From positions 1-64,000 of the forward strand of contig JANQQB010000278.1 in NCBI GenBank assembly GCA_028285165.1: 64,000 bases of DNA, written 5' to 3'. Shown piece by piece: positions 1 to 9,099 of this stretch. Position 1 is the stretch's first letter. Every line of letters begins with the position of its first letter. The notes below the pieces were generated by a model. That model was given only the letters and a program-made list of their open reading frames with translations. It had not been told where the DNA came from and did not search any database. Source of the stretch: Rhodobiaceae bacterium. Its GTDB lineage: Bacteria > Pseudomonadota > Alphaproteobacteria > Rhizobiales > JANQQB01. Made by a program: the position numbers and the translations under genes.

Positions 1-169
1 TGGAGATAGTCGGCCGTAACCAAGTTCAAGTGAGGTCGTTGCGATAGGGGAAAGTTGTCGCATCTGGCCGGTTCCGGCTCTTTTGTCGGCCTCCTCGGGC
101 ATGACGCAGGGGTCTGTCCCGAATTCAGTGACGAATATTGTACACCTGGCTAACATTCAGCGCGAGCCC

Positions 170-196
170 GACGGTGTTTTTTGACAAAACGCCGTC
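170..196. other. Intergenic inverted repeat (hairpin), possible terminator or regulatory structure
   Basis: GACGGTGTTTT-TTGAC-AAAACGCCGTC: 11-bp stem with one G.U wobble in a region without convincing ORFs. Confidence 0.35.
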
Positions 197-482
197 TGGG
201 TCTCCGGACAACCGATGCAGAATTACCCTCCCAAAGGCGTTAACTTACGTCATCTTGCGTTCGTGAACGCCCGTTCCCACGAAGCGATGACCTGGATCTG
301 CACCCTTGGCAGAATTACCGGACCACCGAGCTTCTGACGCCTGTCAGTAGTGTGCCTGCATGACGGTTTTATTACAGGAAATCCGAACGCGGCCGGCGCC
401 GTGAATGCCCCGGAAACGGTCGACAATCTCTGGATGTTCCGGCGCTGTCCGGGAGGCCTTTTCGGTGCAATCCGGCACACCG

Positions 483-1049
483 TCAGCCGGTCACCATGCG
501 CATCAATATGCGGTCGCGGCGCACGAACTGATGATAGAACACCCCGGCTAAATGCAGCACCACCAGAGCGGCGGTGGCCAATCCGAGATAGCCGTGGATC
601 GGCAGAAGGAAATCGGACAGCGGGCGGTTCTTTTCGACGATAGCCGGGAGTTCGAAAAGCCAGAAAACCGTGATCTTTGCCGGATAAGCCGACGTTCCCA
701 CCCAGCCGATGAAAGGGTTCACAAGCAGCAGGGCATAGAGGCTGACATGGACGAATTTGGCCATACCGTGCTGCCAGGCCGGGATGTCGGAGGGCAGGGG
801 ACGGGGCGGATTGAAAAGACGGTATGCGATGCGCACGATTATCAGCACCATCAATACGGCGCCGACGGAGCGGTGATAATCATACAGATTGTTCTTGAGC
901 GTGCTGCCCCATTCCAGTTGCACCATGACAATGCCGGCCGGAACCATGGTCAGGACGCCGATGGCCGTGATCCAGTGCAGCAGCCGTGCCGTTGCCGAAT
1001 AGGCCGGACCGTCCGCCGTCGAGTCTGCCGGGCTGTCAAAGGTGGCCAT
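483..1049 (-). CDS. Cytochrome b561 family membrane protein
   Basis: ORF with several TM segments and b561-like motifs (ARLLHWITA, YDYHRSVGAVL, PIHGYLGL, HLAGVFYHQFVRRDRIL); start at internal Met (MATFDSP) preferred. Confidence 0.85.
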   Translation of the reverse strand: MATFDSPADSTADGPAYSATARLLHWITAIGVLTMVPAGIVMVQLEWGSTLKNNLYDYHRSVGAVLMVLIIVRIAYRLFNPPRPLPSDIPAWQHGMAKFVHVSLYALLLVNPFIGWVGTSAYPAKITVFWLFELPAIVEKNRPLSDFLLPIHGYLGLATAALVVLHLAGVFYHQFVRRDRILMRMVTG

Positions 1050-1171
1050 GCCGCACTCCGTGTTCCGGGCGGACTCCGTCGACCGGACCAATCTGGCCAT
1101 GGATCGCCCTCAGTCGACCAGTACATCATGGATGAGCGGAAATTGTGAAGCGCTCGGCGTATCACAAATGC

Positions 1172-1190
1172 GCGCGGCGTAACGCCGCGC
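1172..1190 (-). terminator. GC-rich hairpin just downstream of the methyltransferase stop
   Basis: GCGCGGCG-TAA-CGCCGCGC perfect inverted repeat immediately 3' of the minus-strand gene; no long U tract. Confidence 0.4.
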
Positions 1191-1191
1191 C

Positions 1192-2001
1192 TCAGGACGG
1201 AAAGGCCGCGACGTCGCGATGCCCGACCACGATGCGGGACACGCCGCTGTCGACGGCCTCCAGCCGACGCGTGAGCCAGGCCTGCGCCTGATCCTCCGTC
1301 ACCAGGCCGGTCTCCGCGGCCACATCCGCCCAGCCGGTCAAAAGATCGCGCTGGAGTTCCGCATCTGTCTCGTCCAGGCGCCAATTGGCTTCGCGATCGA
1401 TCACCTTGAAGCGGGCGACGCCAAACAGTTTGACCAGGCGGTCCGCCGCGGTCGGGCCCAGCGCCGGCCCGAAACCCTTGTCGCCCTTCTGGTGCCGGTT
1501 GTGGGCCGCAACGATCCGCGGATCGCTCGGATCCTTCGGAGTGAAAATGACCGAGCCGGTATAGGTCAGCGCCGCGTAGACGGGAATCCGTTCCATCATG
1601 GCATAGGTCACAAGTCGGGAAAGCCAGTCGGCTGAGACAAGATCGAGAAATGCCGATGTCGTGACCAGGTTCGGCTGATGGCTGACAATCCCTGACGGAA
1701 AGCGGTTCAGGTCGACCGAATGCGTCTGCACGTCGAGCCGCGTCTGCCGGGTCTTTTCTGCCTGACGCCGGGCTTCATCGAGAAGGTCGGTGTCGTTGTC
1801 GAACAGATGCCAGGTCTGCTTGACCTCGATCGCCTCGGCCAAAGCGCGAACCGTCGACCCGGTGCCGGATGCAAGATCGGCAACAACCGCCTGCTTTGTC
1901 TTGTTCAGATAGCCGGTTACGATCTCCCGCACCGCCGGGTTGCGCGCGGCATGGTCCGCGGGTTCCCGCAGGTGCAGCCAGTCAGTCGAGAATCCTGTCA
2001 T
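1192..2001 (-). CDS. Class I SAM-dependent methyltransferase
   Basis: MTGFSTDWLHLREPADHAARN...VVADLASGTGSTVRAL SAM-binding motif; ATGA overlap with the upstream glycosyltransferase stop. Confidence 0.8.
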   Translation of the reverse strand: MTGFSTDWLHLREPADHAARNPAVREIVTGYLNKTKQAVVADLASGTGSTVRALAEAIEVKQTWHLFDNDTDLLDEARRQAEKTRQTRLDVQTHSVDLNRFPSGIVSHQPNLVTTSAFLDLVSADWLSRLVTYAMMERIPVYAALTYTGSVIFTPKDPSDPRIVAAHNRHQKGDKGFGPALGPTAADRLVKLFGVARFKVIDREANWRLDETDAELQRDLLTGWADVAAETGLVTEDQAQAWLTRRLEAVDSGVSRIVVGHRDVAAFPS

Positions 2002-3068
2002 GCGACCTGCTCCAGGATGGATGCGAAGCGGTGCGCAGCATCCTCCCAGGTTTGAAATGCGGCTCCTGACCTGCGTGCCTGTTCCGCCGCTTTCTGTCTG
2101 GCCTGTCCGTCTTCCAGCATGGTGCGCAGGGCGTCGCACAGACCTGTCGGATTATCCGGTGCAACCAGCAGTCCCGTGCCCGGCGGAACGGTCGAGGTGA
2201 TGGCGCCGCCGGTTGTCCCGATCACCGGCAAACCATGCAGGACCGCTTCAGCATAGGCCATCCCATATCCCTCATAATGCGATGCGAGCGCAAACAGGTC
2301 GCTGGACAGATAGGCGTCGCGCAAAGCCTGGTCGGGGACTGCACCGGTCAGGACGACCCTGTCGTGCAGACCGTTGTCTGCGATCAGAGACCGCAACAAC
2401 CGGGTATGGTCCGGATCGCGGTCGTCGGCTCCGACGATGGTCAATGTCCAGTCCAGCGCGGTCAGCTCCGCCAGCGCGGTGATCAGCCGGTCATGTCCCT
2501 TGCGGGGGACAAGGCTGCCGACCGAGAGAATGCGCACGGGACCGTCCCGTTCGATGGGCGGAAGCGTTTCGGGACGGTCGAAACCCGGTTCGACGGTCCA
2601 GACATTGTGCGCCTCGACAGAGAAGTCTTCACACACACGGGTCTTGGTCTCGGGGCTCGTCGTAATCACGCCGCGAACGCGGGACAGGGCGATGCGCTCG
2701 CTTTCGAACAGATCGCGGCGTTGCTCCTCCGTAAGCCCGGTCTCAAGGTACAGCGGGTGGTGCACCAGCGCCAGCAAGGGCCGACGCTCCGACAGGTGTG
2801 CGGCGGTCTCCGGCATGACACCGAGTGCCAGGCCGTCGACGACCAGAACCGACGGATTGCCGTCGCCAAGCAGGTAATCCTGCGCTCGCTGCAAGGTTTG
2901 CGGCTCGGGAAACGGGAAACCGGTGCCGACGTCCAATACGGTCACTGTCCAGCCGTCGGCGTCGAGACCGGAAAGGATCTTCTTGTCGTACAAGAAGCCA
3001 CCCGTCGGCGTCTGTAAACTGCCCGGAACCGCAAAAGTGAGATGTCTATGAGACTGTGTCGAGGTCAA
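1998..3068 (-). CDS. Glycosyltransferase family 4/1 (GT-B)
   Basis: ILSVGSLVPRKGHDRLI, SHYEGYGMAYAEAVLHGLPVIGTTGG motifs; TTG start overlapping the upstream PTPS stop (TTGA). Confidence 0.85.
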   Translation of the reverse strand: MTSTQSHRHLTFAVPGSLQTPTGGFLYDKKILSGLDADGWTVTVLDVGTGFPFPEPQTLQRAQDYLLGDGNPSVLVVDGLALGVMPETAAHLSERRPLLALVHHPLYLETGLTEEQRRDLFESERIALSRVRGVITTSPETKTRVCEDFSVEAHNVWTVEPGFDRPETLPPIERDGPVRILSVGSLVPRKGHDRLITALAELTALDWTLTIVGADDRDPDHTRLLRSLIADNGLHDRVVLTGAVPDQALRDAYLSSDLFALASHYEGYGMAYAEAVLHGLPVIGTTGGAITSTVPPGTGLLVAPDNPTGLCDALRTMLEDGQARQKAAEQARRSGAAFQTWEDAAHRFASILEQVA

Positions 3069-3466
3069 TAAAGATCCGCCTCGTACCAGGCGCGGGCCAC
3101 ATGGGATTCGGAAATCGTCACACGGATCGCCTTCAATTGCCTGCCCGGGCGTCCGAGGCCATCGGCGCGCGCCGCTTCGGCCAGCCCGTCATAGACATGG
3201 CGGGTCAGGAATTCCGTCGTGGTGTTGCGGCCGGCAAATTCCGGCATGTCGTCGAGATTCTTGTAATTGATCGGCTCAAGAACAGATCTCAGGACATCGT
3301 GCGCCCGGCCGATATCGATCACGATGCCGTTCTCGTCCAGTGTTTCGGCGATGAAACACGCGTCGATGACAAAGGTCGCCCCGTGGAGATTCTGCGCCGG
3401 GCCGAACACGTCGCCCCGAAAACTATGGGCGATCATGACGTGATCGCGCACTTCAACGGCATACAT
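3065..3466 (-). CDS. 6-pyruvoyl-tetrahydropterin synthase / 6-carboxytetrahydropterin synthase family protein
   Basis: AHSFRGDVFGPAQNLHGATFVIDACF zinc-binding His pattern and C-terminal ITISES-like segment (VTISESHVARAWYE). Confidence 0.85.
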   Translation of the reverse strand: MYAVEVRDHVMIAHSFRGDVFGPAQNLHGATFVIDACFIAETLDENGIVIDIGRAHDVLRSVLEPINYKNLDDMPEFAGRNTTTEFLTRHVYDGLAEAARADGLGRPGRQLKAIRVTISESHVARAWYEADLY

Positions 3467-3531
3467 GAACTTCTCCTTCCAGGTTGCGCAACATTCCGGG
3501 GCGACCGATGACCGAGATGCGCCACTTCGGA

Positions 3532-4533
3532 CTAATCATAAAAACTGCCTCGGTCGTAGGTGATGCGATGGCACAGACCGCCGGCGCCGGGCGCCAGCCA
3601 TTCTGCGAGACGGACGGGCGCCTCGCGAAACGGACATGATGAATCGAGGAGGGCGTCAAGGCGGCTGTCGTCTAAAAGCGTCATTGCGGCGGAAAGACGG
3701 CGTCGATGGTCCCAGCGCGCGCGCCGCGGTGCGGAAACGGAGCCGACCTGGCTGGCGATCAGCCGCAGCCGGTTCGCATGAAACGTGCCGCCCAGTTCGA
3801 CCGATACGCTGCTTTCTCCGTACCACGACAGCTCAACGATGTCGGATTCGAACCCGGCCAGTGACAGCGCCGTTTGCAATCCGCTTTCGCTGGCACTTGC
3901 GTGGAAGACGATATCGAACGGTCCGCCAAGATCGGAATCGGCACGCCGAAACGGCACGTCAAGCCGTTCGGCGACTGTCTCGCGAGCGGGATTGACGTCG
4001 ATCAGGCAGACGTCGCTGCCGGGCAGGCGCGCGGCCAGGTAGGCCGTCAGGCAACCCACGACGCCGGCTCCGACGACGGCAATCCGGTCGGCGGGACCGG
4101 CGCCGGCATCCCAGATCGCGTTCAGCGCGGTCTCCATATTAGCTGCGAGGACGGCCCGATGATCAGGAATTCTGACAGGGATTTCAGTCAATTTATCGCG
4201 ATTGAGGACAAACAGGGTCTGGTGCGGATGCAAGCAAAACACGTTTTTTTCAACAAGTTGCGAGCAACCGCCAACAACCCGTCCAACCATCGCATACCCG
4301 TATTTGACGGGGTACGGAAAGGTACCCTCCTGGCCGGGCGCGCGCATGCGCGAATGCTCCGACTTCGGAATTTTCCCTTGAAATACAAGGCTTTCCGTTC
4401 CCCGGCTTACGCCGCTGACAAGCGCCTCAACCAAAACTTCATCCGGGCCCGGGTCCGAAAGGGGCGCCGGCCGAATGATCGCCTTCGGTCCCGCGTCGTA
4501 CCAGATCGCGGCCGCTTCGTTCACATTTTCCAT
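3532..4533 (-). CDS. Zinc-dependent alcohol dehydrogenase family protein (MDR superfamily)
   Basis: ALVSGVSRGTESLVFQGKIP, PYPVKYGYAMVGRVV, IAVVGAGVVGCLTAYLAA Rossmann motif. Confidence 0.8.
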   Translation of the reverse strand: MENVNEAAAIWYDAGPKAIIRPAPLSDPGPDEVLVEALVSGVSRGTESLVFQGKIPKSEHSRMRAPGQEGTFPYPVKYGYAMVGRVVGGCSQLVEKNVFCLHPHQTLFVLNRDKLTEIPVRIPDHRAVLAANMETALNAIWDAGAGPADRIAVVGAGVVGCLTAYLAARLPGSDVCLIDVNPARETVAERLDVPFRRADSDLGGPFDIVFHASASESGLQTALSLAGFESDIVELSWYGESSVSVELGGTFHANRLRLIASQVGSVSAPRRARWDHRRRLSAAMTLLDDSRLDALLDSSCPFREAPVRLAEWLAPGAGGLCHRITYDRGSFYD

Positions 4534-4634
4534 GGCTAAACGTGTCTTGTTTGCATCGCAATATGGCCTTCCCCTCGTCGTAATCGCGCATTAGATACCG
4601 CGACCAGTCAGTCCTGCCCAAAGGGTTTTTCTAC

Positions 4635-6491
4635 ATGCCATCTGTGGTGCCTCATTCGGGATCCCGCGGTCTTTCGAATTCCGAAACGCTCGTCCTGCAA
4701 AGACGACGCGTGTTTGCTTTGCTTGTTCTGTCGACGATAGCCGGGCTGGTCGCCTTGATGGGCTATACCCTTTCACGGGGCGGTATTTCCGCTCCGGAGT
4801 GGCTTTTATTGGCATGTTTTACAGTCACGCTTCCCTGGACGGTCATCGGCTTTTGGAACGCGGTTATCGGACTGGCGGTCATGCGGCTGGCAAAGGATCC
4901 GGCCCGGCATGTCTTGCCCGCGCTCGGTGCGGTTTCTGACACACAGCAGATCACCGCGTCCACTGCCATGCTGGTCTGCATCCGCAACGAAGAGGTCGAT
5001 ACGGTCTTCCGGAACGTGGCCGCGATGATCGACGGACTCATTCGTGCGGGGCACGGCGAGAAATTCCATTTTTACGTCCTGAGCGACACCGATCAGGCCG
5101 ATATCGCGGCCGATGAAGACGCGGCCTTTGCAGAGCTGCAGCGCCGGTCTGGCGACCGGATCGCGCTGACATACCGTCGGCGCGAACAAAATCCCGGTTA
5201 CAAGGCCGGCAACATTCGCGACTTCTGCGACCGCTGGGGCAACCAGCACGATTTTGCCCTGACACTCGACGCCGACAGCTACATGACGACGGACGCGATC
5301 CTGCGCCTCGTCCGGCTGATGCAGGCGGATCCGAAGATCGGGATCGCCCAGAGCCTCGTCACGGGATTGCCGAGCACCAGCGCGTTTGCCCGCATATTCC
5401 AGTTCGGCATGCGCCACGGCATGCGCTCCTACACGATCGGCAGTGCCTGGTGGCAGGGAGATTGCGGTCCGTATTGGGGGCATAATGCCGTTATCCGGCT
5501 GAAACCCTTCATGGAGCACTGCCATTTGCCGGTGCTTTCCGGCAAGCCGCCGCTCGGTGGCTGGATCCTGAGCCACGACCAGATCGAGGCCGTGCTGATG
5601 CGGCGCGCCGGATATGACGTGCGTGTCGTCGCCGACGATCAGGGCAGTTGGGAGGAGAACCCGACGACGCTGCCGGAATTCATTCGGCGCGACCTGCGCT
5701 GGTGTCAGGGCAACATGCAATATTTCAAGCTGCTCGGAATGACCGGTCTGAAACCGGTCAGCCGAATACAGCTGGTCCTGGCAATCCTGATGTTCCTCGG
5801 GGCACCGGCCTGGATCCTTTTCGTCATCACCGTGTCGCTGCTCTACGCCTTGTCGTCGTCGCCGGCCGAACTCCTGTGGCCGGGCACCGGTTCTGCGATT
5901 TTCGCCATCATCATGACGATGGTCTTTGCGCCGAAGATCGCCAGCCTGGTCGACACGATGCTGCGGCGTGAGACGCGGCGGAGCTATGGTGGCGGCTTCC
6001 GCCTCATGACAAGCGCTGTCGTTGAAATCGTATTCTCCGTGCTTCTGGCACCTATCATGGCCGTCATCCAAACGGTGTTCCTGGCCGGTCTCCCGTTCGG
6101 CCGCAAGATCGGCTGGCCGTCGCAGCAGCGCACCAGTCATGCCGTACCGATGGCCGTTGCCGTCAAACGTCTCTGGATGCCGACCGTTTTCGGCGCGATT
6201 TCCATGGCGTGGCTGTACAACGGGTTCACGATGGCCACGCTGTTTGCCCTGCCGGTCTTCCTCGGTCCGCTTCTGGCCATCCCGTTTGCGATGGGATCGG
6301 CATGGCAACCGGTCGGCGCGGTCCTCACGCGCCTCGGCCTGGCCGCCGTGCCGGAAGAATATACCAGGCCGCCGGCCCTGCTGCCGCTTCACCTGGAGGC
6401 CATGGGATCGATCGCGCCGGAGGTCGAACCGGAAACCGGTCTGCAGGGCGAGGGCGCGCTGCAACCGGTCTCACAAACGATCAACAGCTGA
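4635..6491 (+). CDS. mdoH: Glucans biosynthesis glucosyltransferase MdoH/OpgH
   Basis: GT2 family with long TM array; LDADSYMTTDAILRLV, QSLVTGLPSTSAFARIFQFGMRHGMRSYTIGSAWWQGDCGPYWGHNAVIRL, LSHDQIEAVLMRRAGY..RRDLRWCQGNMQY. Confidence 0.92.
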   Translation: MPSVVPHSGSRGLSNSETLVLQRRRVFALLVLSTIAGLVALMGYTLSRGGISAPEWLLLACFTVTLPWTVIGFWNAVIGLAVMRLAKDPARHVLPALGAVSDTQQITASTAMLVCIRNEEVDTVFRNVAAMIDGLIRAGHGEKFHFYVLSDTDQADIAADEDAAFAELQRRSGDRIALTYRRREQNPGYKAGNIRDFCDRWGNQHDFALTLDADSYMTTDAILRLVRLMQADPKIGIAQSLVTGLPSTSAFARIFQFGMRHGMRSYTIGSAWWQGDCGPYWGHNAVIRLKPFMEHCHLPVLSGKPPLGGWILSHDQIEAVLMRRAGYDVRVVADDQGSWEENPTTLPEFIRRDLRWCQGNMQYFKLLGMTGLKPVSRIQLVLAILMFLGAPAWILFVITVSLLYALSSSPAELLWPGTGSAIFAIIMTMVFAPKIASLVDTMLRRETRRSYGGGFRLMTSAVVEIVFSVLLAPIMAVIQTVFLAGLPFGRKIGWPSQQRTSHAVPMAVAVKRLWMPTVFGAISMAWLYNGFTMATLFALPVFLGPLLAIPFAMGSAWQPVGAVLTRLGLAAVPEEYTRPPALLPLHLEAMGSIAPEVEPETGLQGEGALQPVSQTINS

Positions 6492-6610
6492 TGCGGTCGT
6501 GCAATTCGGCAACAGGTCTTTCGAATTTCGACCGCGCTGCGGCATGAGACGATTTGGAGGCTTTGGGACGGATTGATTCGGCCCCATACTCGGTCTCGTC
6601 AGCAACTATC

Positions 6611-6627
6611 AGAAAGGAGGTGATCCA
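6611..6627 (+). promoter_or_regulatory. Extended Shine-Dalgarno: 17-nt perfect complement to the 16S rRNA 3' end
   Basis: AGAAAGGAGGTGATCCA equals the reverse complement of the canonical 16S 3' tail (5'-TGGATCACCTCCTTTCT-3'), placed directly before ATG. Confidence 0.8.
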
Positions 6628-6720
6628 ATGTCTAGTGGGAATACGGCAATTCGCCAGTGCCTTTTCGGGGGTCCGGACAGTGGAGCAGCCTTCACCATTC
6701 GGGTGTCCCGAGCAATCTAA
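6628..6720 (+). CDS. Candidate 30-aa micro-protein (MSSGNTAIRQCLFGGPDSGAAFTIRVSRAI)
   Basis: ATG at ideal spacing from a maximal SD; TAA stop at 6718-6720; followed by an intrinsic terminator. Confidence 0.6.
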   Translation: MSSGNTAIRQCLFGGPDSGAAFTIRVSRAI

Positions 6721-6752
6721 TCCAGAGGCAAGGTGAATTCCTTATCTCACGG

Positions 6753-6780
6753 AAAGGCCGCTTCGGCGGCCTTTCTTTTT
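6753..6780 (+). terminator. Rho-independent terminator with UUCG loop
   Basis: AAAGGCCGC-TTCG-GCGGCCTTT followed by CTTTTT. Confidence 0.9.
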
Positions 6781-6993
6781 GCCGACGATAGTCCGGCCCG
6801 CCCCGGATCCAGAGTATCGAAGCGGTCGAGTTTGACTAAAACCCTATCGATCCCGACGGCCTCTTCCTAACCCTGCGCCGACAGGTGGCGACATTACTTT
6901 AAATTGAAAACAATTCCTTTGCGCTTTTGAAGGACGCGCCGCCGATCCTTGCGCGATGTTGCCGAATACTGTTTTCGCGGAGGGACATGCCTG

Positions 6994-9060
6994 ATGACCG
7001 CCGATAATGATCAGCGGGCGGATCCGCGTGCCACCGAACTGGCCTATCCGTTTTTCCTGAAGCGCATGACCAGCGCCTACCTGGTGGCGCTCGCCTTCAG
7101 CGCGCTTGTCTGCGTGGCGGGCTTTGCAATCCTGACGCAGATCAGCGCGGGATCGGAAACTGCGCCGTCGGTGGTGAACATCAGCGCCCGTCAGGCGATG
7201 CTCCTGCAGCGATCGGCGACGCTTGCCGGGGAAATGCTGAATGCGACCACGCCGCAGGCGCAGTCTCGCGCGCGGGAGGAACTTGAAAAGGCGCGCGAAC
7301 TGATGCTGTCATCGCACACCGCGCTGACCACCGGCGATCCGCTGCTCGGCCTGTCGCGCGATCTGTCGGACTCGATCCACCGGCTGCATTTTTCCGAGCC
7401 CTGGACCATCGACCGAAAACTCAGGGCCTATGTTGCGCTCATCGATCAGATGGTCGCGGAGATCGATTCCGACCGCCCGGCCGCCGAACTCGCCTACGAG
7501 AAACTGCATGGGATGGTGGAAGGCGACCTCCTGACCTCACTCAACCTGGCGGCCGCCGAACATGAGCGCCAGGCCGTGATTAAGGCCGAAAACGTGGCCT
7601 TCGGCCACGCGCTCTGGACCGCAGCCCTGCTTCTTGCACTCCTGATCCAGGCGGTGTTCATCTTCCGACCGCTTGCCCGGTCGATTGCCGAACGCACGTC
7701 GGATCTGGTCGAGGCCAAAGCCAAGGTCGAGCATGCCTCTTTGCACGATATGCTCACCAATCTTCCGAACCGCCGGCAATGCGCGGAGGAACTGGAAAAA
7801 GCAATCGCCTCGGCGGCCCGCAACAAGCGCCGGGTGGCGATCCTGCATATCGATCTGGACCGGTTCAAGGCGATCAACGACACGTTCGGACATGCGGTCG
7901 GGGATTCCGTCCTGGTGGCGGCGGCCCGGCGGTTCGAACGCTCCGTGCGCCGGGGCGATACGATCGCCCGGCTTGGCGGAGACGAATTCGTGATCATCGC
8001 ACCGATCGAAGCCGAACCGACGGAGGCCGCCCGGATCGGCACGCGGATCCTGAAAAAGATGAGCCGGCCGATCCAGTGCGGCTCGCACACGGTGACGACC
8101 GGGGCGAGCGTCGGCATCTCGATCTATCCGGACGACGAGGTCGATCCGGAACAATTGCTGATCAACGCCGACATCGCGCTCTACCGGGCGAAAGAAGAGG
8201 GACGGGGCCGTGTCTCGTTCTTCTCTCCGGAAATGCGCCGCGACTTCGAGGAACGCGAAAAGATCGAAGCCGATCTGCGCCGGGCGATCGCCAACGACGA
8301 ATTCGAAGTGCATTTCCAGCCGCAGGTCCGCGACGATGAGGACAAGGTCGTCGGCATGGAGGCACTGGTCCGCTGGCGGCACCCGGAACAGGACCTGATC
8401 AGCGCCGAACACTTCATGCCGGTGGCCCAGTCAAGCGGCCTGATCGTGCCGATCGGAAAGCGCGTCATCGACCATGCGCTGGCCGCAGCCCAGTCCTGGA
8501 CCGAAAAGGGGTTCGAGTACGGTGTCGTGTCGATCAACGTTTCATCCCAGCAGATCCGGGACGACCGGTTCGTGGAATTCCTGCAGGAACGCATGGAGCG
8601 GTATGGCATCGACCCGGACAAGGTGGCCATCGAAGTGGTCGAAGCCGTGCTGACCGACCAGCGTAACGAATCCATCGGCAAGATGATCGATCGGCTGCAG
8701 CATCTTGGCGTGACCGTCGAACTGGACGATTTCGGAACGGGCTACGCGGCACTGAGTCATTTGAAGCGCTACAAGATCAACCGGCTGAAAATCGACCGGA
8801 CCTTTGTCGGCGCGATCGGGACGGAAGCCCAGAACATCGACCTGATCAAGACGCTGGTCGACGTCGCCCGGAACTTCGGCATCGATGTGCTGGCCGAAGG
8901 GGTCGAGACCGAGGCGCAACGGACATTTCTCAACGCGCTCGGCTGCATGCAGGTGCAGGGATATCAGGTTGCCCGTCCGATGGCCCCGGATGCGGCAACC
9001 GACTGGCTGGCCGCGCGCGAAACCGATCTCGCGACGCCGAACGTGCGCGAATCCGCTTGA
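6994..9060 (+). CDS. Membrane-anchored GGDEF-EAL protein with N-terminal PilJ-like sensor region
   Basis: ARLGGDEFVII (GGDEF) and GMEALVRWRHP (EAL) motifs, DDFGTGYAALSHLKRYKINRLKIDRTFV, N-terminal TM pair flanking a helical region; start at MTADNDQ. Confidence 0.9.
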   Translation: MTADNDQRADPRATELAYPFFLKRMTSAYLVALAFSALVCVAGFAILTQISAGSETAPSVVNISARQAMLLQRSATLAGEMLNATTPQAQSRAREELEKARELMLSSHTALTTGDPLLGLSRDLSDSIHRLHFSEPWTIDRKLRAYVALIDQMVAEIDSDRPAAELAYEKLHGMVEGDLLTSLNLAAAEHERQAVIKAENVAFGHALWTAALLLALLIQAVFIFRPLARSIAERTSDLVEAKAKVEHASLHDMLTNLPNRRQCAEELEKAIASAARNKRRVAILHIDLDRFKAINDTFGHAVGDSVLVAAARRFERSVRRGDTIARLGGDEFVIIAPIEAEPTEAARIGTRILKKMSRPIQCGSHTVTTGASVGISIYPDDEVDPEQLLINADIALYRAKEEGRGRVSFFSPEMRRDFEEREKIEADLRRAIANDEFEVHFQPQVRDDEDKVVGMEALVRWRHPEQDLISAEHFMPVAQSSGLIVPIGKRVIDHALAAAQSWTEKGFEYGVVSINVSSQQIRDDRFVEFLQERMERYGIDPDKVAIEVVEAVLTDQRNESIGKMIDRLQHLGVTVELDDFGTGYAALSHLKRYKINRLKIDRTFVGAIGTEAQNIDLIKTLVDVARNFGIDVLAEGVETEAQRTFLNALGCMQVQGYQVARPMAPDAATDWLAARETDLATPNVRESA

Positions 9061-9099
9061 TCGGATACTGGCGAAACCGGTCGGCGCGTGCCCTAGGCG

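Noticed and set aside
3065-3466. queD of a queuosine operon
   Set aside because: No queC/queE/queF neighbours; context with GT, MT and dehydrogenase argues for another role, so no queD symbol was assigned.
4806-6464. 552-aa ORF on the minus strand
   Set aside because: Antisense to mdoH; low-complexity Arg/His/Asp-rich translation typical of GC-rich antisense frames.
6611-6630. Possible 16S rRNA gene fragment (antisense)
   Set aside because: The match to the 16S 3' end stops after 17 nt (AGAAAGGAGGTGATCCA); the following bases do not continue as GCCGCAGGTTCC, so it is not an rDNA remnant.
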